This document shows, one piece after another, positions 33,850-43,930 of a stretch of DNA of 64,000 nucleotides. The notes below the pieces were generated by a model that was not told the origin of the DNA, searched no databases, and saw only the letters and a list, made by a program, of their open reading frames with translations. The DNA comes from Aurifilum marmelostoma (lineage: Eukaryota; Ascomycota; Sordariomycetes; Diaporthales; Cryphonectriaceae), in assembly GCA_027559495.1 (NCBI GenBank), contig JAMXSV010000023.1:372001-436000 (forward strand), written 5' to 3'. The first letter of the stretch is position 1. Each line of letters opens with the position of its first letter. Position numbers and translations under genes: made by a program.

Positions 33850-36800
33850 CTACCTGCCCGGCTTGGTGCTCTCCTCGGCCGCGAGGTCACGCTCGACCAT
33901 CTCAATAGACGCCAGGCTAGGGAATCTTTTTGAAAAGTCCTGGAGATAGTCGTCCTTTTCCTTTTGGCTCATGTCCAGGACGGGCTGGCCTGGGAGGTCT
34001 GCCGCCATCAGCACCTCGAGACGACCGGTCTGTCGCATGCCGCTCGTGTTGACCGAGCTGCTCGAGCCGCTTGTGGGCGTCTTGTTGAGGTGATTTGGTT
34101 TTGGTGGGGCCATTGGCTTGCTGTCTTTGGGTGGCACTGGGGGCCGTGAGAAATCGGTTGGTTTCGGAGACATGCTCGATACTCTGTTGAGAGACGCAGA
34201 GCCGGAGCCGGGCACGGGTCGAGGCGATGTCACTGAGCTTCGGTCCCCGCCCACAGGTTTGCGTGGTATATCAGGTTTGGGGTTGCCAGGCTGAGCCGGC
34301 GCGCTGGGGGCCGCCGTGTATTGCCCGTAGCCCTCTGCGGTCCTCTTTATGTTCGCTGACGAGCGGGTGTTCTCGTCAAGCAGGCTCTGCACCTTGTTCT
34401 GAATCGCAACAGCCCGTGATGAGCCGACGACGGGAGGAGGCGTCGGCCTTCCCCCTTCCCCACGCGCGGCTACTCGTGCTCGGTATTCGGCCTGCGCAAC
34501 AGCAACTCGCTTCTCCTCGTCTGCCAGCTGCTGCCTCTCCATCTCACGCCGCATCTCCGGCGTCATGGAGTCTGTCTCGTCGAGGGCCCGGCCGTCATCG
34601 CTTCGGCCATCTGTAGCTTCAGATCCGGCGATGGGCGTCAGCTCCTTGCGCTCAAAGGCTCTTGAAGGCGACGGTGTCCGCAGTGGTGGCGGGGCAGGAT
34701 TACTAGACTCGAAGCGCTTGAACGCATCCCCGAATTTGCCAGCGAGGATCGAGGACGACTTCTTGCCTAGGGACGAGAGGCTGGTCCGCTTGCTTTCCTC
34801 GCTTTTCCTGGGCTTGTAGTCTTCCATCGAGCGGAGGAAGTCTACATTGGACTCGATGTTGGTCTCGTCCGTCTCATTCAGCAGGCTTGGGGGCAGTTCC
34901 TTGTCTGTCGGATTCAGACTTGGCGAGGGCAGTGCTGGAGATGCGAGCGGTTTCGGGATGCTCTCCCGCTCACGCAGAAAGTCCAGATTCGACTCAAGGT
35001 GGGTGCTGACCGGGCGAGGCCGTCCCGACATGGACGCCGACTTGCTCAGTGGCTCACCCAGATTTTCCATGCTAGGACGGCCGCCCTCAAGGGAGGGTCT
35101 CGACGAGGAGGATGCGTGCCGTACGTGGCCGAGGAAAGAGGCGCTTGGACGAATCTTTGGTGACTCCTTGCGGGCTGGCAAGCTCGCCTCTTGCGTTCTC
35201 GTGAGGCTTGAGGATCGGTGGTGCCGATCAGGGAAACGGTAGATGTGATATTGTGATGGCGTTCTCGAGTTCTGCCGCTCCATGGGTGGGGTGGTCATGG
35301 TCCCCGTCGAGACCATCGTGGGTCGTGTAGGCGACGGCTGGAACACCTGAGCAGACCCCGACGAAATGGCCTGCAGTTCAGGGGTACTCATGATGATCTC
35401 AGACGCGCGGCTCATCTCGGATGGTTTGAGAGATCCTGATCCACCCACAGGCGGTGACTGTGCTGCGACCTTCTCTGAAGACATTGTCGATGGAGCTGCC
35501 GGTATCACCCGCGGCGCTTCTCCTTCGACAGCTGGCAGACCTTGCGTTATGTTGAAGGCATTGTCCGAAGCCATGTCGGGCGCCTCGTTCCCACCAACAG
35601 GCGAGCCTGTGTGGTCAAAATCGAACTTGATGCCCTTCTCGTGTAGAATTGAGAATTGATCGAGCGTCGGGAACCTCGATGCCAGCTCGTCGGTCGACGT
35701 CTTTGCCCCAGCCTTGGAATCGAGTGCAGCAAACGGGTCGCCATTTGTGACAGGCTTCGGAGAAGGACTTGGCTTTGTCGCATGGCTGGCCTGCCCTGCC
35801 GCTGGCAGACGTCCCCTACGCATGGGGGCGATCTCTGGAATGGCTTGTTCATGCTGGGTCGGGGGAGAGAAGACAGCTCCAACCGCAGGAGTGGAAGAAT
35901 TCGAGGTGGCTTGTGGTGGTGGTGCTTCGCGACCTTGGGACTCTGACTGTGACCTGCCAGTGTATATCTGTAGCACGTAATTGAATCATTAGCCTGGAAT
36001 TTCGCCGTAGATTTGAGAAGAGAAGAAAGAAAAGGGAGAACCGAAGCGTACATCTTTGATAGGAACTTCACGACCCTGCATAGCACAAGATTCCCTGAGC
36101 ACTTGGTAGATATTTGGTCTAGACTGCGGGTGCTCTTTCAACATGGATGCTGTGTATGCTACAGTCAGCCTGGGCACCAAAGACTAGCAGTGTTCCCTGG
36201 GAACTTACCTATCAGCTTCTTTAACCTGTCTGAGAAGACTGGATAGTTCGGGAACCTGTAGCTGGCATTGAGGATTGCCAGCTGGCCCTGGTCCTCAAAA
36301 GGTGTCGTATAGTAACACAGCTTGTACAGCAAAACCCCCAAGGCCCATATGTCTGACTTCTCATCAATGGGTTGTTTTCGGTATACATCAATCATCTCCG
36401 GACTTCTGTACTGCATAGTTGTGTGCTTCTGAACATCTTCCTCCACCAGCCGGCACTCAATCACAGTGGTGGGGGCTGGCCTGGGCACTGCAGCAGAGCC
36501 AAAATCGCACAGCTTGAACTTCTTTCTTGAGCCGGTTGCCGTGATCAGGACATTCTCCACCTTCAGGTCTCGATGTAGCAGTGGCGGTTTTAGGTAGTGC
36601 ATGCAGGCGACGCCCTCAGTGACGTCTGTGAAGATCTGGAGAATCTCAGGCTCCGTCAGCCGGTGCTGTAGCCTCGTGTTCATAAAGTCGATCAGCCCTC
36701 CCCCGTTGCAGTACTCCATCAGCAGAAACACCTCGTAGCCGCCGCCCCTGAGCTCGGAGGCGTGCGAGTCGATGTATGTGACGATGGGGCGGTGGCCCTT

Positions 36801-37124
36801 GAGCCTCTTCATGGTCTCGACCTCGGTGCGCATGCCCTTGAGGGCCTCCTTGTCCGGAACCGCCACGCGCTTGAGCACGGCAATGTCGGTGCCGTCGATA
36901 GGCTTGGGCATCTTGACCAGGTAGACGTGGGCGAAGCCGCCCTCCGACAGGTACTTCTGGATCACCACGCGATGGCTGCCGACCTGGATCTTGGTGCCCG
37001 GCGAAAAGGTGCCGGCGGGCGCAGCTGGACCAGCTCCCATGATGGGCACTGTCGGGGCGCCGTATGCTGCGGGCTGGCCATGTCTTGAAGTCGCGGCCGT
37101 GGGAGGTTGGCCGTAGGAAGCCAT
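33850..37124 (-). CDS. Ark1/Prk1 (NAK) family Ser/Thr protein kinase
   Basis: Exons 36209-37124, 36052-36149 and 33850-35967 (introns 59 and 84 nt) join in phase to 1043 aa. The kinase domain spans about residues 45-325: glycine loop YLSEGGFAHVYLV, catalytic Lys85 (AVLKRV), HRDLKVEN (184-190), DFGSAA (207-212), YRSPEMIDVYRKQPIDEKSDIWALGVLLYKL and ASMLKEHPQSRPNIYQVL. These features, especially SEGGFAHVYLV and EMIDVY, mark the NAK family (yeast Ark1/Prk1, animal AAK1/GAK), which regulates actin patches and clathrin endocytosis. The long tail is Ser/Pro-rich and disordered with proline motifs such as PPVPPKD that could bind SH3 domains. A short conserved patch (DYLQDFSKRFPSLASIEMVERDLA) closes the protein. 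The last codons overlap a donor-like GTAGGG, so the extreme C-terminus is uncertain. Confidence 0.92.
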
Positions 37125-38588
37125 CGCGATGGCCTGGTTGTCGGTTCGGTCGGGGGGGACTGCGCCGGAGGCCTGGTGTCGGGGCCAGACAGGAAGGCGG
37201 GGGGGAGGAGGAGGAGGAGGAGGAGGAAGAAAGGGGGGAGGGAGGGAATAAGTCGAGTCAAGTCGAGTCGAGGAGGAGGACGACGGCGACGAGTGAGGCC
37301 AGGAGGCAGCGAGATTCGAAGATCGGAGGTCGCTATAGAGTGGAGCTCGCAGTTACAATAGGGGGTCTGTCGCTTAGGTAAAAAAACCAAGGGCCCTTCC
37401 CAAGGGGACGGTTTTGGCGGTGACGATGTTGGTCGGTTCGGTGTCGGCGTCGATAGAGCTAGAGCGTGGCAGTTTGAGAGCGGGTCAACAACTCGCAGCT
37501 TGCAAGGTTGCCTGCGCAGATCAAGGCATTTGGCTCGACAGGGACGTCTTTGGGTCTATAGCAATGCCATCGCCTCCCATTCGCAGGTCTTGGGTCTTGT
37601 CCTGAACCAACTTCAAAAGATGCAACGGTGGTAGTGTTGTGGGTGTTGTTATGGTTGTGACGTCGTCTTCGTGGTGGTCGTGGTCGTGGTCGTGGTCGTT
37701 GTCATCATCGTCGTTCCTCCTCGTCTTTGCGAAGGCGGGCACGAATATTGGCCAGACAGACTGGCAGATGGACTAGCTGGCTAGCTGGCCGGCTGGTTGA
37801 GTGACTGACTGCCTGACTGACTGATGAATGAGCTAAACCTGGCAGAGGGTGCCAAGTGCATTTGATTCCGTCAAGTGTGTCTCGACGGTCGAAAGCGAGG
37901 AACCTGGGCAACGAGACCTGCAGCTAAAGGTGATGATCCAATTCTGGTGCCTGGCCCTGTTTCATTCATGCCGGGGGCCTGGAGATTTTGGGGGTGGCAT
38001 TGGTGAGCCTCACCCGCTAAACACGGATAAGGCCCGCTATGGTGGGATCTGAGGCCTGGCACACGCAGCGGCGAGGCCGCGCTAGGCGGAAAAAAAGAGC
38101 CAAGACAGACGGCATGACACGCAGTGTAGCATAGCATGCACTGCAGAACAGTACAGTACGTACATACAGTCAGCGTATGCAGTACAGTAGTACGTACCCC
38201 ATTGCTGCGCTGCACATGCTCCAACATGCTTGGGCCACACAACGATCCAGGTGCTATTCCGCACAGATTGGTCCCTGCATCTTGTGTCAAATACTACACA
38301 TGCATTATGTACTATCTGACCTTTTTTTTTTTTTTTTTTTTTTTTTTTGGTTTATTTTGTCCCTCTCAGATCACGTCTGGCATACATACCATCGATATGA
38401 CGCCTTGCCGTCCAATGCCTTGAGCCTCTCATCATGGGTGTTGGTGGACAAGTGATCAAGATTCCCAGTCGTACTCATACTCTAGACTCAGCCACTTTCA
38501 GCTGCGCACTCCGGTGCGCCATCAGCGACTTAATGATGGTGGCGGCGGCTTGCATGTGCAGAAGGCTTATGATCCCAGTGCCTAGCAT
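37125..38588. other. Kinase promoter and hydrolase 3' region
   Basis: Contains a GGA triplet tract at 37206-37232, a TGGTCG repeat at about 37674-37700, GACT/GCTA-type tetranucleotide stretches at about 37770-37830, and a 27-T run at 38322-38348. These repeats lie upstream of the kinase start (minus strand). No supported gene. Confidence 0.45.
38322..38348. repeat. Poly-T run (27 nt)
   Basis: A homopolymer of 27 T on the plus strand, in the non-coding region downstream of the minus-strand hydrolase gene's stop codon. It could be part of its 3' region or a retroposon tail; nothing adjacent supports the latter. Confidence 0.85.
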
Positions 38589-39720
38589 CTAGTTCGTCTT
38601 CTCGAGGCTCCCCAGAAAGCCAACAACTCTTTCCGCGAGCCATTCCTGCGATGGTAGCGGGTTTACAGTGTGGTTCGCCCCAGGTATCAAGGCAGACAGT
38701 GTACTCGCCTTGGGGCACTTCGACGTCCACTTGGCCAGCAGCTCCTCACGGTTGACAGACGTGGGCACATACTCGTCCTCCCCCGAAGGGACGATAAGAA
38801 TGGGTTTCTGGACTGACCCCCAGATCGCTGTCACTTGGTCATCGGGCAGATCAGATGAGAAGAAATCGTCATCGCCCCTGTGCGTTAGTACGCAGATTAG
38901 CTGACCGTCTTTTTGTTGTTGATCTATTCCGCTGGGCATGGCGGGCAACTCACCCGACAGCAGCCAACGAATGCAGCCGGTAGGCAGTGACCGGACATTC
39001 GAAGGGGAAGCCTGGTGGCAGCTTTGACTTTGGCACAGCATCATTTGCCCTGCCAGCATTGACCATCTCCGCGGCAGTCGAAGTGAAATTGTCCGTTGTC
39101 TCTTGGCCTGAGAGAAAGACGAAGGCCTCGCGGTCGGAGACGGGGGCTTGGATGATGAAGCCGTCAACAGGCTCATTCCCGTACTTGTCATACTTGTTGT
39201 ACTCCATGCAGTCCTGCAAGGCGGAGAGATGTGTTCAGCAGCGGTTCAGCAGCGCAGACGAAACACATATTGCTCCCTATCGCCTTACCTGACAACCCGT
39301 GGAATGTCCCATGAGTACGATCTTCTCCCTGCCGATGCCCCGTAGGTACTTCACTAGCGCTGAGATGTCCTCCACATCGTCTGCGAGACTGCTCCAACCA
39401 AATCCTGAGAAAGAGGAGCGGATGCGGATCTCAAAGACAGAGTAGCTGAGCCCTGCCGTGGCCTCAATCTTATCCGCAACGGTTCGGATATAGGGAACTG
39501 TTTGAGGGCCGTCCATCAATCCGCCGACAAAGACCAGCGCATTCCGAGCTGACGATGATCCCAGCTCATACGCATGCGCGTGGTTGACTCGACGGCTTTC
39601 GTAAGGGTGAACTCTTACCGGAAAGGGAGCAGCTTGTGACGCAGCCATTGTGATAGAAAGCAGAGAAATTGAAGCACAGATCAAAGCTACAACAGCAAGT
39701 CCAAAGTGCTTAGAGACCAC
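38589..39720 (-). CDS. DUF1749 alpha/beta hydrolase (SidJ-like esterase family)
   Basis: Exons 39289-39720, 38954-39213 and 38589-38877 (introns 75 and 76 nt) join in phase to 326 aa. Diagnostic segments are ALVFVGGLMDGPQTVPYIR, DDVEDISALVKYLRG, the nucleophile elbow GHSTGCQ (Ser140), IPSGEDEYVP-like VPSGEDEYVPTSVNREELL (acid residue) and PGANHTVNP (catalytic His). This is the DUF1749 family, which includes the fusarinine C esterase SidJ of Aspergillus; siderophore hydrolysis is possible but not shown here. The first 25 residues are strongly hydrophobic (LAVVALICASISLLSITMA), like a signal peptide or anchor, which is unexpected in this normally cytosolic family; an in-frame ATG at residue 25 would give a form without it. 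It is divergent from Tti1, with 315 bases between starts. Confidence 0.9.
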
Positions 39721-40035
39721 TATCTGGAAGAGGGGCCGTTGTTGATACGTGCAAAACGTTGTTGACTTGGCTTGTGTAGGCGGGGTTGGGGCTGGTGGGA
39801 GATTCCACAGCAGCCTAGGGCCTGCCCCACGTTCATGCTAGAGGGCTGCTACAGTGGTCGTCTTACTCACAGCACCACCTAATCTGCAGGCCCTCACTGC
39901 AGCGATACACTTGAACCCTGCACCGCTGTAAAACTTGGCGGCTGCCAGGCATCGTTCAGGCCGCACCAATGAATGCCTTGCACTCGCCCATCAATCTGAG
40001 CTCGCCCAGAGCACATATCAGGTGTGTTCTATTCT
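39721..40035. promoter_or_regulatory. Divergent promoter, DUF1749 hydrolase / Tti1
   Basis: Only 315 bases separate the two predicted start codons, so the two genes probably share a bidirectional promoter. No nameable motif is obvious. Confidence 0.4.
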
Positions 40036-43000
40036 ATGGACTTGACGTCTTCGAAACATCATCCTCGTCCCTCAGAAAAAGACGTTCTTGCCTTGAATCT
40101 CGACTCGGCTGCGTTCTGCCCCAACCCGGGCAAAAGGGCAGCAGCAGACCCGCCGGTTCCTTCCAAGATGGCACAACAGCTTGGGCCACAGTCCGAGTTT
40201 ACCTCGTCAGCTAGGAATCAATTCTTTGCAAAGGTCAGATCAACCCCTCCCTTGAACATGTTGCGGGCCTTGTCAACCATGCCACTGACTTCTTGTTCTG
40301 TCCCCTCCCGCTAACAAAGCCACAGCTCAAGCCGGTTTGTGTCGAGATCAGCAAGCTCGCCCTGCAGGGTCCACCAGGCCCAGAGGGCGCAGGACGGACA
40401 CAAGACCTTCTGACCCAGCTCAACGGCATCCTAGAGGGTCAAATACAGTACGACGCGAGTACACTAGACGAGAAGATTTCCGACTACATCTTCTTCCCTC
40501 TGTCGCACCTCCTACGTCGGCACGAAGCTCAACCTGTCCGCCTCATCGAGACGGTCATCAAGACGTTGCGGCTGCTCATCCAGCATGGATGGAAAGCTAG
40601 AATCTCCAAGGACCTGTCGCAGCAGCTTCTCATCCTGCTGACCTTCATTGTCGGCGGTATACCGGGCAGAGAGGGCAGCCAGCCTGCGAAGCCTGAGGAG
40701 ACCATCCTTGAAGGCTACAGAGCTCTCACTGCACTGATCAAGGCTGCCGGCGTGTCGGCTAAGGACTCGCCGCTCACTGATGCCAAGATCATCCCATCTT
40801 TTGGGCATGCTGTGTCGGTCATTCTGGATGGTGTCACCGATGGAAGGACCCCTGAGATCCAACTCGAATCACTGCAAGCCATCTCAGCCGTCTACACCAC
40901 CGTCAAGCAGGACGAGGTGCTGGCGACCTTCTTCCCAGGCACCGTGTCTTCTCTGAGCCGCCTGCTCTCGCCGCCCTCATCTAACAAAGCACAGCGGAGA
41001 ATCCTCGTCAGTGGCACGAACATCCTCAAACTCGTCCTCACCAAAGTTCTCAGCGACCTGAAGATACGCAACCTGCTGCGGGAACAAGATAAAGGAGGCG
41101 CTCCTGATCCTGAGGAGCAAGGTCAAGATGAGAAGGGTGAGGGAAAGGTGCTCACACCACCGTGGTTGAAAGCCACAGTAGCCCAGATCAAGATTGCGCT
41201 GTCAACAGTTCTGAAGCTGAGGAACCACGAAGGCGCAGATGTGCGCAACGTCACGGAAAAACTGTGCATTGCTCTGTTGGATGAGTGTCATTCTTCCCTG
41301 TCCGAATGCACTTTCATGCTCGTCGAAACCGCTATGGTCTTGAGAGAAGACCACAGTGGGGAAGGCTCTGGCTTCGATGTGCCCGACATTGGAGACGACC
41401 GCTCCCTCTTCTATGGCACGTCGCTACAGGACCTTGCCGCTATCTATCCGGAGCTGGTGGACTCCATCAATACAACCGTACACAAGTGGATCACGAGCAT
41501 GTCTCGCATGATGCAGTCAGGCGACGAGCGGGTCAAGCAGCGTGCTATCCGCAACATCACCAAGGGCCAGGAGCTGCTGTCAGCACTTGGCGTCGACTCG
41601 TCAAGCCTTGAGGAGTCTCTGTCGTCCGCTCTTAGAGACAGCATCGTCGCGTTGATCCTCAACTCCAAGAATCCCAAAGTCATGAATGAAGTCGGCTTGG
41701 ATATGGATCTTTGGAGAGATCCAAGTTTGGCTCAGAGGGGCCAAAAAGAACTGCAGGCCTATCAGCCGGTGCTGCTGCCTCAGGGTAGCCAGCGGGACAC
41801 CAGGAGGGATGTTGACGCTCTGATTCAACACATTGGCTCCTCCAGTCAGCAGACCAAGCTTGCAGCCGAAATGCTACCGTATCTTCGCGACTCTCGTGGC
41901 GTCGACCAGATTGCCTCATACTGGCTATCCTTTCAGCTTCTAAGGTCCTCATTCAGTAAGACCGCAGCAGTCGATGACCTTCTGGACCTTACAGATGCAG
42001 TACCGGACCCTGCCTCTGAAGACCAGAACCTCGTCTTCGACGAGCTGTATTCCTTTTCCGTATCTGTCCTCGATGCCCACTCAGATGCAGCTGACGAGAT
42101 TGACTGGCGCCTGGAGGCAATAGCTCTCGAGGTCACCGCCTTTGCGGCCTCGCGGCTCGGCCAGTCATTCCGCCCGGAGCTGATCGATGTTCTCTACCCA
42201 GTCTCAACTTTCCTTGGCTCCTCACGTCCGGAGCTCAGGAGCCACGCAATCACAACTCTCAACAACCTCGCTGCGACCTGCGGCTACGGAAGCGTCTCCG
42301 AGCTGATCATAGGTAATGTGGACTACATGGTCAATTCGGTGTCATTGCGCCTCAACCAGTTTGACATCTCCCCAGCATCGACCAAAGTTTTGACCATGAT
42401 GATCCGTCTTACCGGGCCGAAGCTGCTCCCCTTTTTGGATGATGTCGTGGCTGGCATCTTTGCTGCACTAGATAATTACCACGGCTACACTGCTTTCGTG
42501 GAGAATCTGTTCGGCGTTCTATCAGAGGTTGTTGAACAGGGTGTCAAGTCTGATAGACTGGTCACCGAGGGTGGGCAGGCTGGGCCCGTCAACCACAGAA
42601 AACGCCCGGTACAATCTTCAGGCATGGAAGAAGCCTTAGCCTTCCTACACAAACGCACCAAGAGAGCGAGAGAGCAAGAACAAGAGGAAGATGTCGAGGA
42701 GATCATACGTGGGCACCCTCGGACAGCGTGGAAATCCGCCAAAGACGAACTTGATGCCATAGAAGCCCGAGAGGATGGCGAGGATGAAACGCCCGAGGAA
42801 CCACCTCAAGACAGTGAAGAAGTTGCGATACCACCAACGCCAACCTATACGTTAATGACCAAGATCACCTCACTGACTCAACACTACCTTACCTCACCTC
42901 AGCCGACTCTACGGAAGCGACTACTCGACTTACTCTCCCAAGTGTCGCCAGCACTCGCACCAGATGAGAATGCATTCCTTCCCTTGGTAAACGACGTGTG

Positions 43001-43613
43001 GCCCGTCATCATCAGTCGGCTGCATGACACGGAGCCTTATGTCGTGATTGCGGCGTGTGGGACGCTGAGCGCGCTCTGCGAAAGTGCTGGCGATTTCTTG
43101 AGCACCCGAGTGAAGACGGAGTGGTGGGAAACTTTAGGGTCATGGTGCTTTAAAGCCAGAGCCGAGGCGCGCAAGAGCAGGGGCGGTGGCCTTACGGCCA
43201 AGTCGAAGGGCAAGGCCTCAAGTGACAGCAACGACATCCTAATACCTGTTAGGGGCGCAAATCATGCCGATGGGCTTCAGCTTGAGGCTGCCGTGTCCCG
43301 TTCAGTAACAACGGGCACCGGCCTAGGCAGGTTCGCCTCAGCGGCGCAGATATGGGGCGCGGTTGTCTCCATGCTCATCGCGATTGTCTCGTATGTTCGG
43401 ATCGAAGATGAAATTTTCGAACAGATCCTCGATCTTCTGGCCGACGACGTGCTGCCGCGAAGCGAGGAAGCTCGTAAGGCGTTGGAGGCTGTGAATGCCG
43501 ACGCAGTTTGGTTGGCCCTGTATGAAAGGGGATTCGTGGTTACGCTTCCAAGTATGCCGACAATGGACGGTGCAGCATTTACGCCGCTGGAGGGCAAGAT
43601 GAGAGAACACTAA
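40036..43613 (+). CDS. Tti1-like subunit of the TTT (Tel2-Tti1-Tti2) complex
   Basis: Exons 40036-40233 and 40326-43613 (92-nt intron, branch site GCTAAC) join in phase to 1161 aa. After the junction the protein reads FFAKLKPVCVEISKLAL, then DYIFFPLSHLLRR, LLIQHGWK and LLILLTFIVGG, all hallmarks of the N-terminal region of Tti1; the rest is HEAT-repeat-like helices, with an acidic/charged linker at about residues 815-890 and a C-terminal HEAT block (VWPVIISRLHDTEPYVVIAA). Tti1 scaffolds the TTT co-chaperone that stabilises PIKK kinases (TOR, Tel1/ATM, Mec1/ATR) with Hsp90. Family assignment is by these motifs and length. The first ATG gives a 44-residue extension before the second ATG at 40168 (MAQQLGPQ); the shorter start fits the family better. 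Confidence 0.9.
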
Positions 43614-43930
43614 ATCAAGTTAACAGGTCGACACAGCGCCTTGGCATAGCTGATCGAAGCATTTACTGTCTCTAGTTGTAACAGCAGAGCTCCCAAGCAG
43701 CCAATGATCCATGCAGCTATTAGTAAACCGCGGATCAATGCCAGTGGAAGCTTCGCTGTGGCAACCCTGGACCTTGCTACGCACAGATATAGCGCCCCAG
43801 CTCAATGACTTTGGATTTTTAAGGTCCCGCTCTGATCCTTCGCGCCCCTTGAATTCCGGCAGAAGCCTTGAACTACCTCTGCTGTTGCGATTAAATTCAG
43901 GATGCCTGGAGGGATCAAAAACTCTTGTCA
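43614..43930. other. Tti1 / HET intergenic region
   Basis: These 317 bases separate two genes on the same strand and must contain the 3' end of one and the promoter of the other. No motif or RNA gene is visible. Confidence 0.35.

Noticed and set aside
31295..39720. Secondary-metabolite cluster around the P450
   Set aside because: No polyketide synthase, NRPS, terpene cyclase or pathway regulator nearby; neighbours are eIF5 and a housekeeping kinase.
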